Source: Bacteroidetes bacterium GWF2_40_14
Lineage (GTDB): Bacteria; Bacteroidota; Bacteroidia; Bacteroidales; UBA932
Reading direction: 5' to 3'
Length of the DNA stretch: 52,643 bases
Assembly: GCA_001769195.1 (NCBI GenBank)
Contig: MEOK01000036.1
Coordinates: 41,987 to 94,629 of the forward strand
Shown: positions 16,579-25,082 of the stretch, piece by piece
Layout of the letters: every line of letters begins with the position of its first letter
Numbering within the stretch: the first letter of the stretch is position 1
Translations under genes and position numbers: made by a program
Notes under the pieces: generated by a model
The model's database searches: none
The model's input: only the letters and a program-made list of their open reading frames with translations
What the model was told of the DNA's origin: nothing

Positions 16579-18876
16579 ATGGGAGAGAATTTAGTAATAG
16601 TTGAGTCACCTGCCAAAGCAAAGACAATTGAGAAATTTTTGGGTAACGGGTATCAGGTAAAATCCAGCTTTGGACACATCAGGGATCTTTCTAAAAAGAA
16701 TCTTGGAATAGATATAGAGAACGGTTTTCTACCCGACTATCTCGTTTCCGATGACAAAAAAAAGGTGGTTTCAGAATTGAAGTCACTTGCAAAAAAGGCC
16801 GACACAGTATGGCTCGCATCCGATGAGGACCGTGAAGGGGAGGCAATTGCGTGGCACCTCAAGGAGACACTTGGTCTCGACGACAAAAAAACCAAAAGAA
16901 TAGTTTTCCACGAAATCACAAAAGATGCTATTCTTAACGCCATTGAGAATCCAAGGAGTGTCGACATGAACCTGGTTATGGCACAACAGGCCCGCAGGGT
17001 GCTGGACAGACTTGTGGGTTTCGAACTGTCACCAATTTTGTGGAAAAAAGTAAAACCCAAACTCTCAGCAGGTCGTGTACAATCTGTAGCACTGAGACTG
17101 ATAGTGGAAAAAGAGAGGGACATTCAGTCATTTGCAGCCAAATCACTATTCCGGATAGAGGGAATTTTCAATCCCGACAATTCAAAGGCCTCTGTAAAAG
17201 TAGCTGCAGAACTTGACGAAAAGTTCGAGAAAGAGGATAAAGCCCGCGAGATTCTGGAAAAGTGCAATGGAGCAAAGTTCAAAATCGTTTCAATAGAGGA
17301 GAAGGAGTCAAAAAGAACTCCTCCGCCACCTTTCACCACATCTACACTTCAGCAGGAGGCTGCCAGAAAGCTCGGATTCTCACTTAATCAGACAATGAGA
17401 ACTGCCCAGAACCTGTATGAATCCGGCTTTATCACATACATGCGTACAGATTCTGTTAACCTCTCGACTCTGGCAATAGGAGCTGCAAAAAAGACCATCA
17501 CCGAGTTCTATGGCAAAGAGTACTCAAAAACAAGGCAGTATGCCACAAAGACAAAGGGAGCTCAGGAGGCCCACGAGGCAATCAGGCCAACCTATATGAG
17601 CAATCAGGAGATAGAAGCCGGGGCACAGGAGAAAAAGCTTTACGCCCTAATCTGGAAAAGGACAATGGCCTCGCAGATGGCCGACGCCACAATTCAGAAA
17701 ACCGAAATATCTATAGGCACCAGTGCAATAAAGAACCTGTTTCTGGCAACTGCAGACAGGGTTAAGTTCGACGGGTTCCTGAAAATATATATAGAGTCAA
17801 AGGACGACGACTCAACAGACGAAGAGACCAACCTGCTGCTTCCAGCTCTTGCAGTAAATCAGGAGATGCACCTGCAAAGCCTTAGGGCCATAGAGAAATT
17901 TTCGCAGAAGCCTCCAAGGTATTCAGAAGCCAGTCTTGTAAAGAAATTAGAGGAACTAGGTATAGGAAGACCTTCTACATACGCCCCTACAATCTCCACA
18001 ATCATAACACGCGGCTATATTGTAAAAGACAACAGGGCCGGACAGGAGCGTCAGTTCAGGGAATTAAAGCTGGAAAAGGGAACAGTCATTTCAAAAATCC
18101 TTACTGAGACCTGGGGAGCAGAAAAAAACAAACTTTTTCCTGAGGATATCGGCATTCTGGTTAACGACTTTATAGTAGATAATTTCGACACTATTATTGA
18201 CTATGGATTCACCGCCAAGGTTGAAGAGGATTTTGACAGGATAGCAGAGGGGAAATTAGTATGGAACGATGTCATTGCAGAATTCTACAAACCATTCCAT
18301 AAAAAAGTGGAGGAGACCCTGTTAGTGTCAAGACCGGCAAATGCAGAGAAGGTTCTTGGAACCGACCCTAATTCCGGAAAGACAGTCTCTGTAAGAATCG
18401 GACGATTCGGTCCGCTTGCCCAGATAGGCGAGAGTGATGACCCCGACAAGAAGTTTATGAGCCTGGGTAAAGGACAGCTTATAGAAACCATAACCCTAAG
18501 CGAAGCGCTTAAACTGTTTGACCTTCCGCGCAGTGTAGGTTCATACAAAGAGAAGGAGATTGTTGCAGCCATTGGCCGTTTTGGGCCTTATATAAAATAC
18601 AACGGAGGCTTCATCTCCATAGGCAAGGATAACGATCCTCACACAATAGATATAGACACCTCAATAAGGCTTATTGAAGCACATGCAAAAAAAGAGTCTG
18701 AAAGACTGATTAAAGGATTTCCGGAAGAGGGTATCGAAATCCTTAACGGCCGCTTTGGAGCATACATAAAAAAGGGAAAGGAGAATTTCAAAATTCCAAA
18801 GGGTACAGATCCAAAGGAGCTGGATCTCGAAACCACTTTAAAACTGATTGAAAAAGGCGGAAAATCAAAAAAATAG
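16579..18876 (+). CDS. topA: DNA topoisomerase I
   Basis: 765 residues from the ATG at 16579, type IA topoisomerase relaxing negative supercoils. TOPRIM domain: LVIVESPAKAKTIEKFLG and the acidic triad region WLASDEDREGEAIAWHL. The active-site tyrosine lies in SGFITYMRTDSVNLS. C-terminal zinc-free repeats of the form GRFGPLAQIG, GRFGPYIKYNGGF and GRFGAYIKKGK replace zinc fingers, as in other Bacteroidetes. An in-frame TTG lies 30 bp upstream, but it overlaps a near-consensus -7 box (TTACTTTG, 16544-16551), so the ATG is preferred. A ureohydrolase-like gene follows after 6 bp. Confidence 0.96.
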   Translation: MGENLVIVESPAKAKTIEKFLGNGYQVKSSFGHIRDLSKKNLGIDIENGFLPDYLVSDDKKKVVSELKSLAKKADTVWLASDEDREGEAIAWHLKETLGLDDKKTKRIVFHEITKDAILNAIENPRSVDMNLVMAQQARRVLDRLVGFELSPILWKKVKPKLSAGRVQSVALRLIVEKERDIQSFAAKSLFRIEGIFNPDNSKASVKVAAELDEKFEKEDKAREILEKCNGAKFKIVSIEEKESKRTPPPPFTTSTLQQEAARKLGFSLNQTMRTAQNLYESGFITYMRTDSVNLSTLAIGAAKKTITEFYGKEYSKTRQYATKTKGAQEAHEAIRPTYMSNQEIEAGAQEKKLYALIWKRTMASQMADATIQKTEISIGTSAIKNLFLATADRVKFDGFLKIYIESKDDDSTDEETNLLLPALAVNQEMHLQSLRAIEKFSQKPPRYSEASLVKKLEELGIGRPSTYAPTISTIITRGYIVKDNRAGQERQFRELKLEKGTVISKILTETWGAEKNKLFPEDIGILVNDFIVDNFDTIIDYGFTAKVEEDFDRIAEGKLVWNDVIAEFYKPFHKKVEETLLVSRPANAEKVLGTDPNSGKTVSVRIGRFGPLAQIGESDDPDKKFMSLGKGQLIETITLSEALKLFDLPRSVGSYKEKEIVAAIGRFGPYIKYNGGFISIGKDNDPHTIDIDTSIRLIEAHAKKESERLIKGFPEEGIEILNGRFGAYIKKGKENFKIPKGTDPKELDLETTLKLIEKGGKSKK

Positions 18877-18882
18877 CTTAAA

Positions 18883-19878
18883 ATGAAAAACAAAGGATTT
18901 CTGGAGGTTATCCCTGCTGCTGCTATCAGTGAGGCGTGTCAGGGTGCTGCAGCAATTATAATAAACACAACAGGTGACCCTTCTATTGTCAACTCACTCT
19001 CAGACCTCTTTCCTCAGTCCGGCTACAAGGTCTATTATGTAGAACCGGGCATTAATCAACTCAGGGAGACTATAGCTCTTTGCTCCAGGTTGAACATAAG
19101 ATGTATAGTTTTGTGTGGTGAGGAACTGCCGGATATTAAATCAATTGCTCCGGAAAAAAGTTATTCGGCCGCACTCATTTCTGCAGGAAGCAACGAGGAC
19201 AAAAGCAACATTCTCACTTACCTTCTGGAGGACGGACTTGTTTCTGATTTCTCACACATAGCATATCAAAGTTATAAATACGACCCTCTGTTGTTACAAA
19301 AGACAAAAGAGCGGTGCTTTGAGGATCTGCGGCTTGGAGCAATACGAGGTGACATTTCAAGAATAGAACCTTATCTGAGATCTGTCAATTACCTGTTCCT
19401 GGATATGCGCTCGGTACGTTACAGCGATTTCCCGGAAAGTCTTACAAAATCGCCTAATGGTCTCTATGCAGAAGAGATTTGTCAGCTTGGCAGATACATT
19501 GGAATGGATCAGAATCTTAAAACTGCATATATCTACGGATACCCTTCTAAATCCAAACCAAAATCTGCCTCAGCACAACTTACGGCAGAGATTCTGTGGC
19601 ACATGTGCGAGGCCATATCTTCCAATGTTAATGAAGATCCTGGTGTTCCCGAGATCGAAAAACTGCTATTGAGAAAAATCGTAAGCATGGGTCAGGAGGG
19701 TCAGGATCTGGATTTTTATACAAGCAGTTCAACGGGCAGATGGTGGATGAAAATACCCGAGGTAAAAAACAATAATAATCAATATGTTGCGTGTTCCTAT
19801 TCTGACTATTTAACTGCATGTTCGGGCGAAATTCCCATGAGATGGCTTTTCTTTTTTCAAAAAATAAATCATAGCTAA
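18883..19878 (+). CDS. Ureohydrolase (formimidoylglutamase/arginase)-like protein, probably non-catalytic
   Basis: 331 residues, 6 bp after topA, so likely co-transcribed. The C-terminal half keeps landmarks I associate with Bacteroidetes formimidoylglutamase-like proteins (LDMRSVRYSDFP, then SPNGLYAEEICQLGRYIGM). The Mn-binding signatures of true ureohydrolases (a GGxH site and paired DxDxD motifs) are not visible, and the N-terminal half (PAAAISEACQGAAAIIINTT, then VEPGINQLRETIALCSRL) looks only loosely arginase-like. My reading is a ureohydrolase-fold protein that has lost catalysis. Alternative: an unrelated hypothetical with a chance resemblance. The function is unknown. Confidence 0.55.
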   Translation: MKNKGFLEVIPAAAISEACQGAAAIIINTTGDPSIVNSLSDLFPQSGYKVYYVEPGINQLRETIALCSRLNIRCIVLCGEELPDIKSIAPEKSYSAALISAGSNEDKSNILTYLLEDGLVSDFSHIAYQSYKYDPLLLQKTKERCFEDLRLGAIRGDISRIEPYLRSVNYLFLDMRSVRYSDFPESLTKSPNGLYAEEICQLGRYIGMDQNLKTAYIYGYPSKSKPKSASAQLTAEILWHMCEAISSNVNEDPGVPEIEKLLLRKIVSMGQEGQDLDFYTSSSTGRWWMKIPEVKNNNNQYVACSYSDYLTACSGEIPMRWLFFFQKINHS

Positions 19879-19892
19879 TTATAATTTATTAC

Positions 19893-19900
19893 TATATTTG
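19893..19900 (+). promoter_or_regulatory. -7 box TATATTTG for the Lrp/AsnC gene
   Basis: An exact TAnnTTTG match 27 bp before the ATG at 19928. It contains a TTG that could be mistaken for an upstream start. Confidence 0.6.
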
Positions 19901-19927
19901 CCATCTGACATTAAATTCTTAACAATT

Positions 19928-20425
19928 ATGCCTAAGTTCCAAATCGATCAGATAGATCAGAAAATACTTGCATTTCTGGTTAAAAATGCAAGAATGCCTT
20001 TTTTGGAGATTGCCCGTGAATGCGGCGTCTCCGGAGCAGCAATCCACCAAAGAGTTAAAAAGATGGAAAACCTTGGGATTATCACAGGTTCTCGTCTTCT
20101 GGTAAAACCTCAGACACTGGGGTTGAACGTGTGTGCTTTCGTTGGTGTGAGCTTAGCTCAGGCAAATCATTATCCTTCAGTTATTGAAGCTCTTAAAAAC
20201 ATCCCCGAGGTGGTTGAGTGTCACTTTGTAACCGGAAAACATGCTCTCATGTTAAAGATCTATTGTCAAAATCACGATCACCTTATGGAAATCCTTATAA
20301 ACACTATCCAGAATATCCCTTCTGTTGAACAAACAGAGACATTCATATCACTGGATCAGGCAATTGAGAGACAAGTCTGGGTTAAAGATTTTCCACCTAA
20401 AGGGACTCCTCTTAAAAAACGCTAA
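19928..20425 (+). CDS. Lrp/AsnC family transcriptional regulator
   Basis: 165 residues. The N-terminal winged helix-turn-helix reads IDQIDQKILAFLVKNARMPF, then IARECGVSGAAIHQRVKKM, followed by an AsnC/RAM effector domain with VGVSLAQANHYPSVIEAL and VVECHFVTGKHALMLKI. Such proteins sense amino acids and act as octamers. The start is at ATG 19928; an upstream in-frame TTG belongs to the -7 box. The 3' end overlaps the convergent ispD by 14 bp. The target is unknown; an autoregulated or local role is possible. Confidence 0.9.
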   Translation: MPKFQIDQIDQKILAFLVKNARMPFLEIARECGVSGAAIHQRVKKMENLGIITGSRLLVKPQTLGLNVCAFVGVSLAQANHYPSVIEALKNIPEVVECHFVTGKHALMLKIYCQNHDHLMEILINTIQNIPSVEQTETFISLDQAIERQVWVKDFPPKGTPLKKR

Positions 20426-21089
20426 GGATAGCTCTGGCCAGAACAAGATCTTCGGGCTTTGTTATCTTTATGTTGCAGCTGTTCCCTTCCGTCAGGTAAA
20501 CCTCTTTTCCAACACTCTCTACTACCGATGCGTCATCGGTGAAACCTGGAGAATACGCTTGATTATATGCATCCAGAATTATATCGGAATGAAATACCTG
20601 AGGAGTTTGTACCAGTACGAACTCCTCTCTTTTTACATATACACTCCGACCGTCTGTCACTCTCTTTCTCATCGAATCTATCACGTTAACAACCGGTGCA
20701 ACTGCACCCTTTTCTTCTGCAATAACAAAAAGCGATTCAACAAAATCGCTGGAAATAAAAGGTCTCACGCCATCGTGAATTGCCACCAGGGCTCCTTTTG
20801 GAATATACTTAAGGGCATTTTTCACAGAATGAAACCTGGTTATTCCTCCCGACACCAAAATATGACTGAATGTTATATGGTTCTCCAGACAGTAGTCCTT
20901 CCAGTACTGACGATAGTCTGTAGGCACAACAAGAATAATCTCTACCGGAAAAGAGAGGCGCAGGAATGCCTCTATGGAATGAAGTATTATAGGCTTATCA
21001 CCCAGTGTAAGAAACTGTTTTGCTACATCGCCCCCCATTCTGGCTCCTGTTCCGCCGGCCACAATAACGGCGTAGTACTTTTTATTCAT
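20412..21089 (-). CDS. ispD: 2-C-methyl-D-erythritol 4-phosphate cytidylyltransferase
   Basis: 225 residues from the ATG at 21089 (a TTG one codon upstream is less likely). The enzyme attaches CMP to MEP in the non-mevalonate isoprenoid pathway. Seen: the N-terminal nucleotide-binding signature VIVAGGTGARMGGDVAKQFL, the HDGVRPFIS block and the C-terminal DDASVVE and NIKITKPEDL. It is convergent with and overlaps the Lrp-family gene by 14 bp. A -7 box TAATTTTG lies at 21112-21119. Confidence 0.95.
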   Translation of the reverse strand: MNKKYYAVIVAGGTGARMGGDVAKQFLTLGDKPIILHSIEAFLRLSFPVEIILVVPTDYRQYWKDYCLENHITFSHILVSGGITRFHSVKNALKYIPKGALVAIHDGVRPFISSDFVESLFVIAEEKGAVAPVVNVIDSMRKRVTDGRSVYVKREEFVLVQTPQVFHSDIILDAYNQAYSPGFTDDASVVESVGKEVYLTEGNSCNIKITKPEDLVLARAILSVF

Positions 21090-21111
21090 CAATTGTTACA
21101 TTATAAGCACA

Positions 21112-21119
21112 CAAAATTA
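21112..21119 (-). promoter_or_regulatory. -7 box TAATTTTG for ispD
   Basis: A TAnnTTTG match on the minus strand, 22 bp before the ispD ATG; purH diverges 24 bp away. Confidence 0.55.
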
Positions 21120-21142
21120 AATAAATATCGGTTATTTTTTAG

Positions 21143-21150
21143 TAGTTTTG
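21143..21150 (+). promoter_or_regulatory. -7 box TAGTTTTG for purH and the mre operon
   Basis: A TAnnTTTG match 16 bp before the purH ATG. Because mreB follows purH by 17 bp without its own clear box, this promoter may drive the whole purH-mreB-rodA run. Confidence 0.6.
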
Positions 21151-21166
21151 TAGTCATTTATTATAT

Positions 21167-22690
21167 ATGGAGCATAAAACAATCAAGCGGGCATTAATAT
21201 CTGTCTATCACAAAGACGGAATTGCAAAAATTGCAGAAAAACTAATTGAATCGGGTGTTGAAATTCTTTCAACGGGTGGAACTTACGACTTTTTGAAAGG
21301 TCTGTCAATTCCGGTTCTTTCTGTTGAGGAGATAACAACCTACCCCTCTATTCTGGGAGGCAGGGTCAAGACATTACATCCTAAGATTTTTGGAGGAATA
21401 CTGGGGAGACGCGACAATCCGGGTGATATAGAAAGTTTTAAAGAATACGGCATACCTGAAATTGACCTGGTCATTGTAGATCTTTATCCTTTTGAAGAGT
21501 ACGTGGCATCTGAGGCACCCCGCGATGTGGTAATAGAGAAGATAGATATTGGAGGTATTTCATTAATCCGTGCAGCAGCCAAAAACTATAAAGATGTTGT
21601 TATAGTTGCATGCAAGGATCTTTATCCGCATCTGACAGAAATTCTGGAGACACGAGGAGCAGTAACCACACTGGAGGAGAGAGCTTATTTTGCAGCTCAG
21701 GCATTCAACACAAGTTCGAACTACGATACGGCTATTTTCACATATTTCAACAGGGATGCACAGATTCCTGCGTTCAAGCTCAGTTTAAATGATTCAAGAC
21801 CTCTGAGATATGGAGAAAATCCTCACCAAAAGGCTTTGTTTTACGGTAAAAGCGGAGATATGCCTGTTCAGATTCACGGGAAAGAGATATCGTACAACAA
21901 CCTTCTTGACATTGAGGCAGCAATAGAACTTATTTCGGACTTTGAAGATACAACCATTGCAATTCTTAAACACAATAACGCCTGCGGATGCGCATCAAGA
22001 AACAAGCTTTCTGATGCATGGAAAGCTGCCCTGGCTGCAGATCCGGTATCGGCATTCGGTGGTGTGATAATTGCCAACAGAGAGATAGACAGCGAGACAG
22101 CAGCAGAGATGAACAAGCTCTTTTTTGAAGTATCAATTGCCCCCGGTTATACAAATGATGCACTCGAAATTCTTAAGGAGAAAAAGAACAGAATTATACT
22201 CATTAACGATAAGGATATCAGAACCAGCAGAAAATTCAGAAGCATGCTGGGCGGAGTTCTGGTGCAAGAGAGAGATTCAGAGGTAGAGACAGAGGAGTCG
22301 CTCAAAAGCGTGACAAATACCGCTCCCGATAAAAAACAGTCGGAGGACCTTCTTTTTGCAAACAAGATTGTAAAACACTCAAAATCCAATGCTATTGTTC
22401 TGGCAAAAGACAAAACACTGCTGGCCAGTGGTATTGGTCAAACGTCTCGTGTAGATGCACTTAAACAGGCAATTGACAAGGCGGGAGTCTTCGGTTTCTC
22501 CCTTGATTCTGCAGTAATGGCTTCCGATGCGTTTTTCCCTTTTGCAGATTGTGTAGAGATTGCCCACAAAGCCGGCGTCAATTCAGTCATACAACCGGGG
22601 GGTTCAATCCACGACAAGGATAGCATAGACTATTGTAATCAAAACGGCGTGGCGATGGTTATGACAAGCATTAGACATTTCAAACATTGA
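21167..22690 (+). CDS. purH: Bifunctional AICAR formyltransferase / IMP cyclohydrolase
   Basis: 507 residues, the last two steps of purine synthesis. N-terminal MGS-like cyclohydrolase domain with ILSTGGTYDFLKG and ILGGRVKTLHPKIFGGIL; C-terminal transformylase domain with LRYGENPHQKA, LKHNNACGCAS and SDAFFPFADCVEIAHKAGV. Full length. It is followed by mreB after 17 bp, so purH may share a transcript with the cell-shape operon; both are core growth functions, but no direct link is known to me. Confidence 0.96.
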   Translation: MEHKTIKRALISVYHKDGIAKIAEKLIESGVEILSTGGTYDFLKGLSIPVLSVEEITTYPSILGGRVKTLHPKIFGGILGRRDNPGDIESFKEYGIPEIDLVIVDLYPFEEYVASEAPRDVVIEKIDIGGISLIRAAAKNYKDVVIVACKDLYPHLTEILETRGAVTTLEERAYFAAQAFNTSSNYDTAIFTYFNRDAQIPAFKLSLNDSRPLRYGENPHQKALFYGKSGDMPVQIHGKEISYNNLLDIEAAIELISDFEDTTIAILKHNNACGCASRNKLSDAWKAALAADPVSAFGGVIIANREIDSETAAEMNKLFFEVSIAPGYTNDALEILKEKKNRIILINDKDIRTSRKFRSMLGGVLVQERDSEVETEESLKSVTNTAPDKKQSEDLLFANKIVKHSKSNAIVLAKDKTLLASGIGQTSRVDALKQAIDKAGVFGFSLDSAVMASDAFFPFADCVEIAHKAGVNSVIQPGGSIHDKDSIDYCNQNGVAMVMTSIRHFKH

Positions 22691-22707
22691 TAATTATAAT
22701 ATAACAT

Positions 22708-23727
22708 ATGGCATTTTCTTTTTTAACACAAGATTTGGCTATAGACCTTGGAACTGCAAATACCGTCATACTCATAAATGACAAGGTTGTAGTTGATGAG
22801 CCATCGATAGTCGCTATAGATCAGAATACCGGCAAACCTATTGCATTTGGGCAGAAGGCTCGTATGATGCATGGCAAGACTCACGCAAACATTAAAACAA
22901 TAAGACCACTTAAGGACGGTGTTATTGCAGACTTTAATGCTGCTGAGATGATGATCAGAGGCTTTATCAAGATGATCAACTACAAGAACTCATTCTTCAC
23001 TCCAAGCCTGCGAATGGTAGTAAGTATCCCATCCGGAAGTACCGAGGTGGAGATACGTGCGGTACGCGACTCCTCTGAGCATGCAGGCGGACGTGACGTT
23101 TATATGATTTATGAGCCAATGGCCGCAGCGATAGGTATAGGACTAGATGTGGAGGCCCCTACCGGAAACATGGTTGTTGATATCGGAGGTGGAACAACAG
23201 AGATTGCTGTTATATCACTTGGTGGAATAGTTGTAAATTCGAGCATTCGCGTTGCCGGTGACGGATTCACATACGAGATACAACAATATATGCGCCAGCA
23301 ACACAGTATCAAGATAGGGGAACTGACAGCAGAAGACATAAAGATAAAGGTTGGTGCAGCCATTTCTGAACTTGACGAATATCCAGAACCATATGTTGTT
23401 AGAGGACCAAACCTTATGACTGCCCATCCGGTTGAAGTAAGCGTTACAAGTCAGGAGATTGCGCACTGCATAGACAAGTCAATTGCAAAAATTGAAGCAG
23501 CCGTAATCTCAGTACTGGAACAAACTCCGCCTGAACTTTATGCAGATATCGTACAAAGGGGTATCTTCCTTACAGGTGGTGGAGCATTGCTTAGGGGCTT
23601 GGATAAGAGACTATATGAAAAGATCAATATCAAGTTCCATGTCTCTGAAGATCCTTTGCACGCTGTTGCAAGAGGAACCAGTATTGCCCTTAAGAATGCC
23701 GACAAACTTCCATTTTTAATGCGATAG
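22708..23727 (+). CDS. mreB: Rod shape-determining protein MreB
   Basis: 339 residues, bacterial actin that organises lateral wall synthesis. Phosphate-1 motif DLGTANTVILIND, the adenosine/phosphate-2 region VVDIGGGTTEIAVISLGG, and a C-terminal FLTGGGALLRGLDKR. The hydrophobic N-terminus AFSFLTQDLAIDLG is usual for MreB. First of five cell-shape genes in tight array (mreB-mreC gap 6 bp). Confidence 0.97.
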   Translation: MAFSFLTQDLAIDLGTANTVILINDKVVVDEPSIVAIDQNTGKPIAFGQKARMMHGKTHANIKTIRPLKDGVIADFNAAEMMIRGFIKMINYKNSFFTPSLRMVVSIPSGSTEVEIRAVRDSSEHAGGRDVYMIYEPMAAAIGIGLDVEAPTGNMVVDIGGGTTEIAVISLGGIVVNSSIRVAGDGFTYEIQQYMRQQHSIKIGELTAEDIKIKVGAAISELDEYPEPYVVRGPNLMTAHPVEVSVTSQEIAHCIDKSIAKIEAAVISVLEQTPPELYADIVQRGIFLTGGGALLRGLDKRLYEKINIKFHVSEDPLHAVARGTSIALKNADKLPFLMR

Positions 23728-23733
23728 CCACAC

Positions 23734-24567
23734 ATGGCCAAAAGATCTTCCGTCACTCCTATTTTGGCAACAATCGTGCTCTTTCTGCTGCTGGAGGCAG
23801 GTTCGCTGTTAATGATGGCAAACTCTTCTATCTTTCAGCAAATAAGGATATATGGGGTTTTGATGCAGTTTCAGGGGAAATTTATGAGAGCCCAGACAAA
23901 CATAAATTATTATCAGAATCTTAAAACTGTAAACGAACAACTTGCTCAACAGAACACAAGGCTCCTCAATGAACTGGACAGGTACAGGACCCAGCTGGAC
24001 ACTTTAAAGAAGGATACTCTGGCTTACAAGCCTTTAACCGACAGTTCATGTTTTGAGTATCTTCCTGCAAAAATTATTGGTAACAGTATAAATAAAAATC
24101 ATAATTTTATCGTTATTGACAAAGGCCAGAAAGATGGTGTCCGACAGGATATGGGAGTAATATCTCCAAACGGTGTTGTTGGCGTTGTCAGTGCTGTGTC
24201 GGATAACTTTGCATACATTATTTCCCTCTTGAATATTAACCAGAGCGTAAGCGCAAAGATATCACGGTCGGGCGCATTCGGACCACTTATATGGGACGGA
24301 AAAAACCCTGGCTATGCCTTGCTTACAGAGATACCTCAGCACATTAAGCTACAGATAGGAGACAGTATTGTAACCAGCGGATTTTCTTCAATATTTCCTC
24401 CCGACATACCTCTGGGAACAGTACGGAAGTCAAAAATAATAATGGGGACCCATCACGAAATACAGGTTAAGCTTTTTCAGGATTTCAGAACATTGCATTT
24501 TGTAAATGTTGTCATAAACACACACAAAGACGAGATAGACAAATTAAGTAAGACAAATGAAAAATAG
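23734..24567 (+). CDS. mreC: Rod shape-determining protein MreC
   Basis: 277 residues: one N-terminal membrane helix (about 8-27), a coiled-coil stretch rich in N, Q, L and R (about 60-95; NEQLAQQNTRLLNELDRYRT), then the beta-sandwich MreC domain with FIVIDKGQKDGVRQDMGVIS, GVVGVVSAVSDNFA and GDSIVTSGFSSIFPPDIPLG. It links MreB to the periplasmic wall machinery. It overlaps mreD by 11 bp. Confidence 0.95.
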   Translation: MAKRSSVTPILATIVLFLLLEAGSLLMMANSSIFQQIRIYGVLMQFQGKFMRAQTNINYYQNLKTVNEQLAQQNTRLLNELDRYRTQLDTLKKDTLAYKPLTDSSCFEYLPAKIIGNSINKNHNFIVIDKGQKDGVRQDMGVISPNGVVGVVSAVSDNFAYIISLLNINQSVSAKISRSGAFGPLIWDGKNPGYALLTEIPQHIKLQIGDSIVTSGFSSIFPPDIPLGTVRKSKIIMGTHHEIQVKLFQDFRTLHFVNVVINTHKDEIDKLSKTNEK

Positions 24568-25072
24568 TTTGAGCAACATAATACTTTTCTTCTCATTTCT
24601 CATAATTCAGGTTTTGATGAGTAACTTCATTAATTTCGGTCCGCTTTTGATTATTGTTGTTTATCCTCTTTTCATCCTTACCATGCCAACCACTACACCC
24701 ACTTCGAGCTTAATGCTGTGGGCATTTGCAATGGGGCTTGGTGTGGACTATTTTACCGATTCCATTATGGGACTCAATGCTGCGGCGGCTGTTTTCCTGG
24801 CGTTTGTACAACCTCTTGTTTTCAAACTGGTTTGTCGTAAAGGAGAACTTGAGAATCAGATAAGACCTGGACTAACTGAACTTGGCCTCCGGCGCTTTTT
24901 AAGTTTTATCTTCATAGGCCTTGTTATTCATCATGTTGCAATTATATTACTTGAAAATTTCTCTTTGGCTTTTAGCCTTCATTCTTTAATCAGAATAGTC
25001 TTAAGTTTGTTTGTAAACACAGTACTTATCCTGCTTATAGAGTTTGGCATTTTTTATAAAAACTGGCGGTAG
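24557..25072 (+). CDS. mreD: Rod shape-determining protein MreD
   Basis: 171 residues, almost all membrane segments (about five). MreD is poorly conserved; the assignment rests on position between mreC and mrdA, length and topology. The segment GLGVDYFTDSIMGLNAAAAV resembles the GlxxDxxxxxxlGlxa pattern of MreD. It overlaps mreC by 11 bp and lies 10 bp before mrdA. Confidence 0.87.
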   Translation: MKNSLSNIILFFSFLIIQVLMSNFINFGPLLIIVVYPLFILTMPTTTPTSSLMLWAFAMGLGVDYFTDSIMGLNAAAAVFLAFVQPLVFKLVCRKGELENQIRPGLTELGLRRFLSFIFIGLVIHHVAIILLENFSLAFSLHSLIRIVLSLFVNTVLILLIEFGIFYKNWR

Positions 25073-25082
25073 CATTTAATAT

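Noticed and set aside
20325-21197. 290-residue plus-strand ORF opposite ispD
   Set aside because: It is the antisense of ispD, which has clear cytidylyltransferase motifs.
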